A stretch of DNA of 64,000 bases from UBA2185 sp964564625. Lineage in GTDB: Bacteria; Desulfobacterota; Syntrophia; Syntrophales; UBA2185. Of the stretch, positions 33,867 through 43,436 are shown piece after piece; position 1 is the stretch's first letter, and each line of letters opens with the position of its first letter. Below the pieces are notes generated by a model. It saw nothing but the letters and a program-made list of their open reading frames with translations, was not told where the DNA came from and searched no databases. Location: the NCBI GenBank assembly GCA_964564625.1, contig CAZMBE010000005.1, positions 1 through 64,000 of the forward strand, read 5' to 3'. A program made the translations under genes and the position numbers.

Positions 33867-35216
33867 TTGGAAAGATTGGAAAAAAAGAATATCTTTATTC
33901 AAACATTTGGCTGTCAGATGAACGTCCATGATTCGGAAAAGATCGTTGCGTTGATGGAAGGGGCAGGATATGCATGTTGTGACGATGCAAGGAAGGCGGA
34001 TCTGATTATCATCAATACATGCAGTATCAGAGAGAAGGCTGCACAAAAAGTCTATAGCCAATTGGGTCGACTAAGACAATTAAAAAGGGAAAAACGTGGA
34101 CTCATTCTTGCGGTGGGAGGGTGTCTGGCTCAGCAGTGGGGTTCTAAGTTCATAGAAAAAATACCTTTTCTTGATCTTGTCTTTGGCACACATAACATAC
34201 ATATGCTTCCCGAACTAGTAGCAAGGATTGAAAAAAACAAGGCACCGGTAGTGCAGATAGAATTCCAGGAATCTGTAAAATCGCTCAACATTCCTGCTCT
34301 GACCAACAAGGGGAAGATAAGTGCGTATATCACTATTATGCAAGGATGTAATAATTTTTGTTCTTACTGCGTTGTGCCATATCTGCGGGGCAGGGAAGAG
34401 AGTAGACCCTTTTGGGAAATTGTGGGTGAAGCGAAAACTCTTGCATATAATGGTATCAAAGAAGTTATTCTCCTTGGGCAGAACGTCAATTCGTATGGTA
34501 CAAGTAAGAGCAATGGACATGATTTTGCTGATTTGTTACAGGAAATAGGTAAAATAAGCGGTATCGAAAGAATAAGATTTACCACCTCTCATCCCAAAGA
34601 TCTCTCTGATAAACTAATGTATTGTTTTTCAGAGACTGATAAAGTATGCGAGCATATTCATCTTCCTGTACAGGCAGGTTCTGACCGTATCCTAAGAATG
34701 ATGAACAGGGATTATACGATTAGTGATTATTTTGAAAAGGTAGATAAATTGAGGTCCGTGTGTCCAGAGATCAGTATTACTTCAGACATTATTGTAGGAT
34801 TTCCCGGTGAAACAGAGAGGGATTTTCAGGCAACGATTGACATGATGAAAAAAATCAGGTTTGATAATGTATTCTCCTTCAATTACTCAGAACGCAAAGG
34901 CACCGATGCGGCAAGGCTTGGCGACACGGTAAGCAGAACTGTCAAGCACGAAAGACTGCAGTTAGTTCAGTCTCTTCAGGAAGAACATACCCTTGAGAAA
35001 CATAAAGCACGCGTGGGTAATGTTGAAGAGATCCTTGTTGAAGGTATGAGTAAAAATTCGAGGGAAGATATGACCGGGAGAACAAGGACAAATAAAATCG
35101 TGAACTTTAGAGGGAATCATAGAATTATCGGTAAAACCGTTCGTGTAAGAATAACCAATGCGTATCTCCATTCCATGAGGGGTGAGCCGGCTGAAGAGGA
35201 GGTTACTACATGCTAA
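33867..35216 (+). CDS. miaB: tRNA-2-methylthio-N6-dimethylallyladenosine synthase
   Basis: A radical-SAM methylthiotransferase acting on i6A37 of tRNA. Three N-terminal cysteines (TFGCQMN, NTCSIREKA, VGGCLAQQ) bind the auxiliary cluster. CNNFCSYCVVPYLRG binds the SAM cluster, and a TRAM domain closes the protein (GMSKNSRED onward). DIIVGFPGETERDFQ is conserved. The start is probably TTG at 33867 (a second TTG at 33876 is equally possible); no strong ribosome-binding site is seen. It overlaps the next gene by 7 bases. Confidence 0.95.
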   Translation: MERLEKKNIFIQTFGCQMNVHDSEKIVALMEGAGYACCDDARKADLIIINTCSIREKAAQKVYSQLGRLRQLKREKRGLILAVGGCLAQQWGSKFIEKIPFLDLVFGTHNIHMLPELVARIEKNKAPVVQIEFQESVKSLNIPALTNKGKISAYITIMQGCNNFCSYCVVPYLRGREESRPFWEIVGEAKTLAYNGIKEVILLGQNVNSYGTSKSNGHDFADLLQEIGKISGIERIRFTTSHPKDLSDKLMYCFSETDKVCEHIHLPVQAGSDRILRMMNRDYTISDYFEKVDKLRSVCPEISITSDIIVGFPGETERDFQATIDMMKKIRFDNVFSFNYSERKGTDAARLGDTVSRTVKHERLQLVQSLQEEHTLEKHKARVGNVEEILVEGMSKNSREDMTGRTRTNKIVNFRGNHRIIGKTVRVRITNAYLHSMRGEPAEEEVTTC

Positions 35217-35710
35217 TAAAGATGAAGGTTGCTGGATTAACAATAGATCCTCTCACAAATACACCTATTGTAATCTTAAAAGATATTGATGAGAAAAAAG
35301 CTATTCCTATATGGATAGGCCTTTTTGAGGCCAGCGCTATTGCAACGGAGCTGGAAAAAATTACTTTTTCCAGGCCAATGACGCATGATCTCATATATGA
35401 GATTCTGAAGGCTATGAAAATCGATGTAATCAAGATTGAAATTCATGATCTTAGAAATAACACTTTTTTCGCGAATATTCACTTACTCAAAGATGAAGAG
35501 ACAATAGTGATTGACTCCAGGCCCAGCGACGCAATAGCGTTGGCTTTAAGGGCAAATGCCACGATATTTGTTGATGAAAAGGTGATTGAAAAATCAAGGA
35601 ATGTCGATTTTGGCAAGAAGATAACGGATCTCGATAACTTGAAAGACGATAAACTCAAGGAATTTCTGGAAAATCTTTCTCCAGAGGATTTTGGTAAATA
35701 TAAAATGTAA
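35210..35710 (+). CDS. Bifunctional nuclease-domain (DUF151) protein
   Basis: A 166-residue protein of the BFN/DUF151 family. MLIKMKVAGLTIDPLTNTPIV is the typical start; AIPIWIGLFEASAIATELE and TIVIDSRPSDAIALALRANA are the signature blocks. A few plant and mycobacterial relatives show dual nuclease activity; the bacterial role is otherwise uncertain. The start codon overlaps the miaB end and has GAGGAGG upstream. The miaB-BFN order is recurrent in deltaproteobacteria. Confidence 0.9.
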   Translation: MLIKMKVAGLTIDPLTNTPIVILKDIDEKKAIPIWIGLFEASAIATELEKITFSRPMTHDLIYEILKAMKIDVIKIEIHDLRNNTFFANIHLLKDEETIVIDSRPSDAIALALRANATIFVDEKVIEKSRNVDFGKKITDLDNLKDDKLKEFLENLSPEDFGKYKM

Positions 35711-35861
35711 GGGGACTGGTTTTTCCCAGAAATCAGAAGCAGTTTATATTTCGCATATGCGTATATGAAGGAATCCACCGCATTCTACCTTACATAATGC
35801 AACGTTAGTTTGGATATAACCTTATATAATTTAGTATTGCCACGAAGGAGTACGAAAGTGC

Positions 35862-36884
35862 TTGGATTTAAAAAATAGTCGTGGCTCTTATTTTTTCAGA
35901 GATATGGAAAGAGAAATCGAGAATTTCGGAAATTATATGGAAATAGAGAGGGGCTTGTCGCCGCATACCAGGATAAATTATCTTGCCGATGTGAGGCAGT
36001 TCAAATTATTTCTTGACACAAATAACATTTCCATAAAGAAAAATGATACAAGCGATGAGATTAATATCGATTATATAGTGATCAGAGCCTATCTAGGAGC
36101 ACTCTATCGTGAAAAGCTCAAAAAGGTAACCATAGCAAGAAAGGTAACAGCCCTCAGGACGTTTTTTGATTATCTTCAACGTAAAGGGAAAATCAAGGCT
36201 AACCCGGCCAAAATGGTTCAGGCTCCCAAGATAGAAAAATATATTCCTGTATTCCTTTCTGTGGATGAAATGTTCAGTCTGCTCGACGCGGAAAGTATTC
36301 CCACGGCTATCGGTTTGAGAGACAAAGCTATTATTGAGCTATTTTATTCTTCAGGAATTCGTCTTAGTGAACTCGTTGGGCTGAACATGGGAGATATAGA
36401 TTTTCATCAGGGTTTGATCAAGGTCAGAGGAAAGGGGAAAAAAGAAAGGATAGTCCCCGTAGGTGTGAAGGCCCTTACGGCGATAACCGCGTATATTGAA
36501 AAAAGGTACGAAATATCGAAGAGAAATGTTGACAATGATTCAGAGGGTCCAATATTTCTGAGTACCAGAGGTTCAAGACTTACTACAAGGAGTGTGGCAA
36601 GAATCCTCGATAAACTGGTAATGCTAAGCGGCTTGGGGAGGAAAATCAGTCCCCATACACTGCGGCATACATTTGCCACGCATATGATGGAATCGGGTGC
36701 CGACCTCAGGGCTATCCAGGAATTTCTTGGTCATGAAAGCCTCTCCACAACACAGAAATATACGTCCGTCACTGTAGGCAGGCTTTTGGAAATTTATGAT
36801 AAAGCGCATCCTAAAGCAAAGGACAATCATTCCGGCAAGAAAGATGTTCATATAAAGACGAAAAACCTACATGGTAGAGAGTAA
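35862..36884 (+). CDS. xerC: Tyrosine recombinase XerC
   Basis: Resolves chromosome dimers at dif with XerD. The 340-residue protein has a core-binding SAM-like domain (about 18-110) and a catalytic domain with Arg167 (SSGIRLSELVGL), Lys191 (GKGKKERIVPV), His265 and Arg268 (SPHTLRHTFATH), His291 (LGHESLSTTQ) and the nucleophile Tyr300. The TTG at 35862, downstream of AAGGAG, is the annotated start; the ATG at 35904 would still keep every domain. The C-terminus runs about 25 residues beyond the usual end. hslVU follow, as in many bacteria, so this is the housekeeping XerC, not a phage integrase. Confidence 0.93.
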   Translation: MDLKNSRGSYFFRDMEREIENFGNYMEIERGLSPHTRINYLADVRQFKLFLDTNNISIKKNDTSDEINIDYIVIRAYLGALYREKLKKVTIARKVTALRTFFDYLQRKGKIKANPAKMVQAPKIEKYIPVFLSVDEMFSLLDAESIPTAIGLRDKAIIELFYSSGIRLSELVGLNMGDIDFHQGLIKVRGKGKKERIVPVGVKALTAITAYIEKRYEISKRNVDNDSEGPIFLSTRGSRLTTRSVARILDKLVMLSGLGRKISPHTLRHTFATHMMESGADLRAIQEFLGHESLSTTQKYTSVTVGRLLEIYDKAHPKAKDNHSGKKDVHIKTKNLHGRE

Positions 36885-36920
36885 TGTACAGGACTAATCC
36901 GGGGAGGTGTAAAGCTGCTC

Positions 36921-37490
36921 ATGATTATAAAGGGTACCACCATATTGGCCTTGAGACATAAAGGAAAGGTTACCGTTGCCGGTGATGGTCAGGTTACTAT
37001 TGATGTAACCGTCATGAAGCACGGTGCGAGAAAGGTTCGCAGGTTGTATAACAGCCAGGTGATTGTTGGATTTGCGGGTGCTACAGCCGATGCGTTTACC
37101 CTTTTTGACAGATTTGATCAGAAACTTGAGCAGTATAAAGGGAACTTGTTGCGGGCTGCGGTGGAACTTACGAAAGACTGGAGAACCGACAGGATATTGA
37201 GACACCTGGAGGCATTGATGATTGCCGTCAGTAAGGAGCATTTTTTAATCATATCAGGAAACGGAGACGTCATTGAATCTGACGATGATGTGATGGCCAT
37301 AGGGTCGGGGGGGCCTTATGCTCTCGCGGCAGCGCGTGCCCTCGTCAGGCATTCTGATTTAACAGCCACGGAAATAGCAAGAGAGGCTATGAGGATTGCA
37401 TCGGAGATATGCATCTATACGAATAACAACATTACCGTTGAAGAGCTAGATATGCATATAGCAACAGACGACGGGGGCAATAAGAAATGA
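36921..37490 (+). CDS. hslV: ATP-dependent protease subunit HslV
   Basis: The proteolytic core of the HslVU (ClpQY) machine, two hexameric rings. The five-residue propeptide MIIKG is removed to expose Thr as nucleophile in TTILALRHKGKVTVAGDGQVT. SGNGDVIESDDDVMAIGSGG is the conserved C-terminal half. Complete at 189 residues, with GGGGAGG upstream. It is 36 bases after xerC and directly upstream of hslU. Confidence 0.96.
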   Translation: MIIKGTTILALRHKGKVTVAGDGQVTIDVTVMKHGARKVRRLYNSQVIVGFAGATADAFTLFDRFDQKLEQYKGNLLRAAVELTKDWRTDRILRHLEALMIAVSKEHFLIISGNGDVIESDDDVMAIGSGGPYALAAARALVRHSDLTATEIAREAMRIASEICIYTNNNITVEELDMHIATDDGGNKK

Positions 37491-37505
37491 GGGGTAATGA
37501 TTCAT

Positions 37506-38888
37506 ATGGCGTCTAAACAATTAACACCTAGAGAAATTGTGGAGAGATTAGATAAGTATATCATTGGTCAGAGTGACGCCAAAAAGGCGGTTGCCATTGC
37601 CTTGCGTAACCGTTGGAGACGTCAGAACGTATCAGAAGAACTGAGTGAAGAAATCTCTCCTAAAAACATCATCATGATCGGGCCGACCGGCGTTGGAAAG
37701 ACAGAAATTGCCCGAAGACTGGCGAAACTGGATAATTCACCTTTTTTGAAGGTGGAAGCATCAAAATTTACAGAAGTCGGGTATGTTGGAAGAGACGTAG
37801 AATCCATGGTTCGAGACCTTGTTGAGCTTGCAGTAAACATGGTGAAATCAGAGGAACAGGAAAACGTTAAGCCGAAAGCAGCGGAGATCGCTGAGGAAAG
37901 AATTCTCGATATTCTGCTTCCACCAAAACCTGCTGAGAGAAAAGTAGAAGATCTTATCTCAAATAAACATATCGAAGTGCATGACGTGGAACAGGTTCCG
38001 CCCGTTGATAACACTCGCGAAAAAATGCGCAAGCTTCTTCATGAAGGGAAGCTGGATAACCGATATGTAGATTTGGAGATACAGGAATCCCGGAGCGGTC
38101 CGATGATAGAGGTCTTCACGTCTTCAGGTATAGAGGATATGGGGTTGAATATAAAGGAGATGTTTGGAAATATATTTCCTCAAAAGAAGAAAAAGGCGAG
38201 GGTGAAAATTCCGGAAGCGCTGGAAATACTGGAAAATGAGGAAGCCCAGAGACTGATTGATATGGACAAGGTTACGAAAGCAGCCATTGCAAGGGTGGAG
38301 CAATCAGGAATTATATTTCTCGATGAAATAGATAAAATTGTGGGAAGTGATTCAACACATGGTCCGGACGTCTCACGAGAAGGTGTACAGAGGGATCTCC
38401 TGCCTATTGTGGAAGGCTCTACAGTCAATACACGGTATGGAATGGTGAAAACAGATCATATACTTTTTATCTCCGCAGGTGCATTTACAGCATCGAAGCC
38501 CTCAGATTTAATTCCTGAGCTTCAAGGGCGTTTTCCCATCAGAGTGGAGCTCGATTCACTAGGAAAAGATGAATTCATCAGGATTCTCACAGAGCCGCAT
38601 AACGCTCTCATTAAACAGTATATAGAGATGATTGCGACGGAAGGGGTCACTCTGTTATTTAAAGAAGATGCTATCGCCGAGATAGCAGAAGTGGCCGCGG
38701 TAGTGAATGAGAGAACGGAGAACATCGGAGCCAGACGGCTCTACACAATTATGGAAACTTTGTTAGATGAGATTTCCTTCAATGCCCCTGAGATGGCTGG
38801 GCAGGAAGTGGTGATTGACGCGAGTTACGTAAAGGAAAAGCTGGAAAACATCATCGAGGATGAGGACTTAAGCAGGTATATTCTCTAA
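37506..38888 (+). CDS. hslU: ATP-dependent protease ATPase subunit HslU
   Basis: An AAA+ unfoldase feeding HslV. From the ATG at 37506 (MASKQLTPREIVERLD) it has 460 residues; an ATG at 37497 is possible but sits too close to the GGGGT ribosome-binding site. Walker A is IGPTGVGKTEIARR; the pore loop follows in EVGYVGRDVESM; the intermediate I-domain covers about 100-230; Walker B is IIFLDEIDKI. ARRLYTIMETLLDEISF is the sensor-2 helix, and the C-terminal EDLSRYIL docks into HslV. Confidence 0.96.
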   Translation: MASKQLTPREIVERLDKYIIGQSDAKKAVAIALRNRWRRQNVSEELSEEISPKNIIMIGPTGVGKTEIARRLAKLDNSPFLKVEASKFTEVGYVGRDVESMVRDLVELAVNMVKSEEQENVKPKAAEIAEERILDILLPPKPAERKVEDLISNKHIEVHDVEQVPPVDNTREKMRKLLHEGKLDNRYVDLEIQESRSGPMIEVFTSSGIEDMGLNIKEMFGNIFPQKKKKARVKIPEALEILENEEAQRLIDMDKVTKAAIARVEQSGIIFLDEIDKIVGSDSTHGPDVSREGVQRDLLPIVEGSTVNTRYGMVKTDHILFISAGAFTASKPSDLIPELQGRFPIRVELDSLGKDEFIRILTEPHNALIKQYIEMIATEGVTLLFKEDAIAEIAEVAAVVNERTENIGARRLYTIMETLLDEISFNAPEMAGQEVVIDASYVKEKLENIIEDEDLSRYIL

Positions 38889-38902
38889 CTTGGAGTTTTG
38901 AT

Positions 38903-39793
38903 ATGGATAATGTAGAAAAATCCATTGAGCGGGCCGAAATTCTGCTGGAGGCGCTTCCCTATATACGCCGGTTTTATAACAAAACCATTGTCATAAAATA
39001 TGGCGGACACGCTATGGTTGATGAGGACTTGAAGAATCAATTCGCCAGGGATGTGGTTATGATGAAGTATATTGGCATTCATCCCGTGGTGGTCCACGGA
39101 GGCGGCCCTCAGATTGGTGATTTTTTGAAGAAGCTGGGCAAAGACTCCACGTTTGTGCAAGGTATGAGAGTGACTGACGAAGAGACGATGGATATTGTTG
39201 AAATGGTTCTCGTGGGTAAGGTAAACAAGGAAATTGTGGGCCTTATTAATCAGCACGGCGGCAAGGCAGTAGGTTTGAGCGGAAAGGACGGAAACCTGAT
39301 TCGGGCGGAAAAGTATTATTTAAGTGAAGAAAAGGCAAAGGACACGCCTCCGGAAATTATCGACATCGGTCTGGTGGGGAAGGTTACAAATATTCATGCA
39401 GAATTGATCGTATCTCTTGAAAAGGATGGCTTCATTCCTGTCATTGCCCCTACTGGTTTGGGGGATAATGGTGAAACGTACAATATAAATGCCGATATCG
39501 TTGCCGGTGAGGTAGCGGCGGCCCTCAGGGCGGAGAAACTCGTTCTGTTGACGGATGTAGCGGGTGTCATCAACACGAAAGGACAGCTGATCAATACCAT
39601 GAGCGACACGGAAGTTGTCGCCATGATAGAGGCAGGTGTTATCAAGGGGGGTATGTATCCAAAAGTCAAGTGCTGCCTCAAAGCCCTCAATGGAGGTGTT
39701 AGAAAAGCCCATATTGTCGATGGGCGTTTGAAGCATGCCATACTTCTTGAGATTTTCACCGATATGGGGATAGGAACCGAAATAGTGTTGTAG
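38903..39793 (+). CDS. argB: Acetylglutamate kinase
   Basis: Second step of arginine synthesis: phosphorylates N-acetylglutamate. IVIKYGGHAMVDEDLK and VVVHGGGPQIGDFLKKLG form the phosphate-binding Gly-rich loops; FVQGMRVTD binds the substrate; NINADIVAGEVAAAL binds nucleotide. The N-terminal extension EKSIERAEILLEALPYIRRFYNK matches the hexameric, arginine-inhibited class, so feedback control by arginine is likely. It is 296 residues long, 14 bases after hslU. Confidence 0.96.
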   Translation: MDNVEKSIERAEILLEALPYIRRFYNKTIVIKYGGHAMVDEDLKNQFARDVVMMKYIGIHPVVVHGGGPQIGDFLKKLGKDSTFVQGMRVTDEETMDIVEMVLVGKVNKEIVGLINQHGGKAVGLSGKDGNLIRAEKYYLSEEKAKDTPPEIIDIGLVGKVTNIHAELIVSLEKDGFIPVIAPTGLGDNGETYNINADIVAGEVAAALRAEKLVLLTDVAGVINTKGQLINTMSDTEVVAMIEAGVIKGGMYPKVKCCLKALNGGVRKAHIVDGRLKHAILLEIFTDMGIGTEIVL

Positions 39794-39807
39794 GAATTAT
39801 TTCCAGA

Positions 39808-39890
39808 AGGGTTCGAGGAGTCAAGGGGGCGAGGATGCAAGTGAAATGTATAGAATAGAACCCGAACACTTGAACCCTTGACCCACTGAA
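39808..39890. repeat. Intergenic dyad element after argB
   Basis: Imperfect dyad: the left arm starts AAGGGTTCGAGGAGTCAAGG; the right arm CACTTGAACCCTTGACCC is nearly its complement. A run of nine T residues follows, so it may also end transcription. It closely resembles the element at 47501. Confidence 0.6.
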
Positions 39891-39924
39891 TTTTTTTTTA
39901 CGACTTAAGAGCTGTCACGTAATA

Positions 39925-40073
39925 ACCGTTGCATTAAGGCGCTCAGATTTAGCTGCTCTGATTGAGCAAAACCGTAGGAATAGCAGCGCTATTTTGAGGA
40001 TTTTGCGATTGAGGATCGGGCAAAGATGAACTGAAGATGAGATGCATGAATGTAATAGTTATTCCGTGATAGC
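39925..40073 (-). repeat. ~150-bp interspersed repeat, copy B
   Basis: Reverse-complement copy of 11705-11861, with the same core and edges. It covers the apparent N-terminal extension of argD (40042-40073), showing that those codons are not part of the gene. Confidence 0.7.
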
Positions 40074-40098
40074 TCCTGTAATGGGAGAAGAAATAAAT

Positions 40099-41289
40099 AT
40101 GACAACTGATGAATTAATGGCGCTTGCGGATAAATATATTATGACAACATATAAACGCTTTCCCATAGTCCTCATAAGGGGTCAAGGCGCCAGAGTCTGG
40201 GATAGTAATGGGAAAGAGTATCTTGATTTTGTTGCCGGGATAGCCGTGTGCAGCCTTGGTCATTCGCATCCGAAAGTAGCCGAGGCAATAAAAAGGCAGG
40301 TGGAAATTCTCACGCATGTTTCTAATCTCTATTATATAGAACCGCAGATACATGTTGCCAGGATGCTGGTAGAAAATTCCTTTGCCGACAGGGTATTTTT
40401 TTGTAATAGTGGTGCGGAGGCAAATGAGGCCGCCATAAAACTTTCCCGTAAGTATGCGCACGAGAACATGTCAGGAGAAAAATATGAGTTGATTACCATG
40501 CAGGACTCATTCCATGGGCGTACCCTTGCTACGGTAACCGCTACGGGACAGAAGAAGTTTCAAACTGGCTTTTCTCCGCTTCCGGAGGGATTCAAGTATG
40601 TGCCGTTCAATGATATTAAGGCTTTAGAGGACGCAATCACTGAGCATACATGCGGCATCATGCTCGAGCCTATTCAGGGAGAGGGCGGGGTAAAAATTCC
40701 CGATGATGACTATCTCAGGGAAGTCAGAAAAATCTGTGACGATAGGGGGCTTCTTATGATTCTCGATGAGGTCCAGGTAGCTATGGGAAGGACAGGTACG
40801 CTCTTCGCCTATGAGTACTATAAGGTTAAGCCCGACATTGTCACACTGGCAAAAGCCGTGGGAAACGGTTTCCCCATCGGGGTAATGATGGCAACAGAGA
40901 AAGCCGCATCTGCCTTTCAACCAGGCAACCACGCGTCAACGTTTGGCGGGAACCCCCTCGCCATGGCTGCGAGCCTGGCCACATTGGATACCATCATGAA
41001 TGGGGGAGTTCTTGATAATGTTAAAAAAGTGGGATCGTATTTCATGAAGCGACTTCATGAGTTGAAAAAGACGAGACCTGTAATGAAAGATATCAGGGGA
41101 AGAGGGTTAATTATCGGTGTGGAACTGACCATCGAAGGATCGGATCTCGTGAAAAAGTGCATGGACAAGGGACTCTTGATCAATTGCACAGGTGGCAACG
41201 TTCTTCGCTTTGTCCCCCCATTGATTATTACAGAGGGGGATGTGGATATTGCCATTGACGTTCTTGGAGAGGTGTTGAAAAATACATGA
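40099..41289 (+). CDS. argD: Acetylornithine aminotransferase
   Basis: A PLP enzyme of class III that makes N-acetylornithine. It starts at the ATG at 40099 (MTTDELMALADKYIM), behind GGGAGAAG; an upstream ATG at 40042 lies in a repeat. FVAGIAVCSLGHSHPKV, FFCNSGAEANEAAIKLSRKY, DSFHGRTLATVTATG, LDEVQVAMGRTG and the PLP lysine in TLAKAVGNGFPIGVM are all present. In many bacteria the same enzyme serves as N-succinyl-DAP aminotransferase, which would link it to the dap genes downstream. It overlaps argF by 4 bases. Confidence 0.95.
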   Translation: MTTDELMALADKYIMTTYKRFPIVLIRGQGARVWDSNGKEYLDFVAGIAVCSLGHSHPKVAEAIKRQVEILTHVSNLYYIEPQIHVARMLVENSFADRVFFCNSGAEANEAAIKLSRKYAHENMSGEKYELITMQDSFHGRTLATVTATGQKKFQTGFSPLPEGFKYVPFNDIKALEDAITEHTCGIMLEPIQGEGGVKIPDDDYLREVRKICDDRGLLMILDEVQVAMGRTGTLFAYEYYKVKPDIVTLAKAVGNGFPIGVMMATEKAASAFQPGNHASTFGGNPLAMAASLATLDTIMNGGVLDNVKKVGSYFMKRLHELKKTRPVMKDIRGRGLIIGVELTIEGSDLVKKCMDKGLLINCTGGNVLRFVPPLIITEGDVDIAIDVLGEVLKNT

Positions 41290-42197
41290 ATAAGGATTTT
41301 TTAAGCGTATATGATCTCAATCGAGATGATTTTGAGAACATATTTGAAAAAGCGTATAAATTGAAAAAGATGCTCAAGGAAGGAACACCATATAGCCCCC
41401 TTTCAGGGAAGACTCTCGGGATGATATTTGATAAATCGTCTACAAGAACGCGGATTTCTTTTGAGGTGGGTATCTACCAGCTGGGGGGGACAGCATTATT
41501 TTTAAGCAGTCGTGATACACAGCTCGGCAGAGGTGAAAATATTTCCGATTCTGCAAGGGTAATGTCCAGGTATCTCGATGCCGTTGTGATCAGAACTTAT
41601 TCCCAGACATTTGTGGAAGAGTTTGCGAAGTTTGCGACTATCCCTATCATCAATGGCCTGACGGATCGGGAGCATCCCTGCCAGATAGTGAGTGATCTTT
41701 TCACTATTATGGAGAAAAAGGGGAGTTGCGAGGGGCTGAAAGTTGCCTATGTCGGGGACGGCAACAATGTGGCGAACTCTTGGATTGATGCGGCCGCACG
41801 TGTTCCTTTTCAACTCAGCCTCGCATGTCCGCCGCACTACGAGCCGGATGAAGTAATACTGGCAAGGGGGATGAAAGAGGCGAAACGGGGAATATCGCTG
41901 CATCGTGATCCTCTTGACGCCGCAATAAAAGCCGACGTTATTTATACGGACGTCTGGACCAGTATGGGCCAGGAATCAGAAAAGGATGAGAGAACCAAAG
42001 TATTTCAAGCGTATCAAATTAACAGTGCCATGCTTGCGCATGCCTGTGAAGATGTCATTGTCATGCACTGTCTCCCTGCCCATCGCGGGGAGGAGATTAC
42101 CGACGAGGTGATCGATGGTCCCCACTCTGTGGTGATCGATCAGGCAGAAAACCGTCTGCATGTACAAAAAGCAATTATGGAAATATTACTACAGTAG
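41286..42197 (+). CDS. argF: Ornithine carbamoyltransferase
   Basis: Joins ornithine and carbamoyl phosphate to citrulline. The SSTRTR carbamoyl-phosphate motif is in DKSSTRTRISFEVG; DREHPCQIVSDLFTI and the ornithine-binding MHCLPAHRGEEI are complete. It has 303 residues, a cytosolic trimer. The start ATGA overlaps the argD stop, so the genes are translationally coupled. Confidence 0.96.
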   Translation: MNKDFLSVYDLNRDDFENIFEKAYKLKKMLKEGTPYSPLSGKTLGMIFDKSSTRTRISFEVGIYQLGGTALFLSSRDTQLGRGENISDSARVMSRYLDAVVIRTYSQTFVEEFAKFATIPIINGLTDREHPCQIVSDLFTIMEKKGSCEGLKVAYVGDGNNVANSWIDAAARVPFQLSLACPPHYEPDEVILARGMKEAKRGISLHRDPLDAAIKADVIYTDVWTSMGQESEKDERTKVFQAYQINSAMLAHACEDVIVMHCLPAHRGEEITDEVIDGPHSVVIDQAENRLHVQKAIMEILLQ

Positions 42198-42209
42198 GAG
42201 GGTGGATTC

Positions 42210-43427
42210 TTGGCTAATACGATAAAAAAAGTAGTTCTCGCTTATTCAGGAGGATTGGATACGTCTGTTATTTTAAGATGGCTGATTGAGACTTACAAGT
42301 GCGAAGTTATCGCCTTTGTTGCCGATATCGGGCAGAAGGATGAACTTGACGGGTTGAAGGAAAAAGCGCTCAATACAGGCGCCAGCAAAGTCTATATAGA
42401 CAATATGCAGGAAGAATTTGTGCGGGATTTTGTGTTCCCTGCATTACGGGCCAATGCTGTCTATGAAGGTTCCTATCTTATGGGCACTTCTCTGGCAAGA
42501 CCGATCATAGCCAAGAGGCAGATTGAAATAGCCGTGGCAGAAGGTGCTGATTCAGTATCCCATGGCGCGACTGGCAAGGGAAACGATCAGGTGCGGTTTG
42601 AACTGACGTACAATGCTCTGAAACCAGATATTAACATCATTTCCGCGTGGCGAGACCCGAAATGGACTTTCGATTCGCGGGGCTCAATGATCGATTACGC
42701 CCAGAAACACGGCATACCGGTTACCTCCACAAAGGAAAAGCCTTACAGCAGCGACAGGAATCTTCTGCATATTTCCCACGAGGGTGGAATCCTTGAGGAT
42801 CCCTGGATGGCACCGAAAGAGGATATGTTTGTACTCACGGTATCCCCGGAAGCGGCGCCTGATAGGGCTAGGTATGTGGAGATAGATTTTGATAGAGGCA
42901 ATCCCACCGCGATCGATGGGGAAAAGATGAGTCCCGCAAAGCTCCTCCACAGCATGAACGAAATGGCAGGCGCCAACGGGATTGGAAGAGTGGATATGGT
43001 GGAAAACCGGTTCGTGGGTATGAAATCGAGAGGCGTGTATGAAACACCAGGCGGCACGGTGCTCTGGGCTGCCCATCGTGCGGTGGAGTCAATCACGATG
43101 GACAGGGAAGTCATGTTACTGAGAGATTCCCTGATTCCTAAGTATGCGCAACTGGTCTACAGCGGTTTCTGGTATTCACCGGAGATGAAAGTGCTGCAAA
43201 AATTTATTGATGAAACTCAGGAAAATGTTACGGGCACGGCGCGCGTAAAATTGTACAAGGGGAATTGCGTTATCGTCGGTCGGAAATCTCCCTCTTCCCT
43301 CTACAGCGAGGAATTTGTGACCTTTGAGAAGGACAGGGTATTCGATCAAAAAGAAGCCACAGGATTTATTAAATTGAATGCTTTGCGTATGAAAATACAA
43401 GCGTTGATACAAAAGGAAAAAGTATAA
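42210..43427 (+). CDS. argG: Argininosuccinate synthase
   Basis: Condenses citrulline with aspartate using ATP. The PP-loop VVLAYSGGLDTSVILRWL opens the protein, and DSVSHGATGKGNDQVRFEL is the second signature. The start is TTG at 42210 behind GGAGG; 405 residues is full length. The tail LRMKIQALIQKEK is typical. It lies 12 bases after argF. Confidence 0.96.
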   Translation: MANTIKKVVLAYSGGLDTSVILRWLIETYKCEVIAFVADIGQKDELDGLKEKALNTGASKVYIDNMQEEFVRDFVFPALRANAVYEGSYLMGTSLARPIIAKRQIEIAVAEGADSVSHGATGKGNDQVRFELTYNALKPDINIISAWRDPKWTFDSRGSMIDYAQKHGIPVTSTKEKPYSSDRNLLHISHEGGILEDPWMAPKEDMFVLTVSPEAAPDRARYVEIDFDRGNPTAIDGEKMSPAKLLHSMNEMAGANGIGRVDMVENRFVGMKSRGVYETPGGTVLWAAHRAVESITMDREVMLLRDSLIPKYAQLVYSGFWYSPEMKVLQKFIDETQENVTGTARVKLYKGNCVIVGRKSPSSLYSEEFVTFEKDRVFDQKEATGFIKLNALRMKIQALIQKEKV

Positions 43428-43436
43428 GGACAGGAA

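Noticed and set aside
35862..36884. Phage or integron integrase
   Set aside because: It sits in the conserved miaB-BFN-xerC-hslVU order and has housekeeping XerC features; no attachment site or phage genes nearby.
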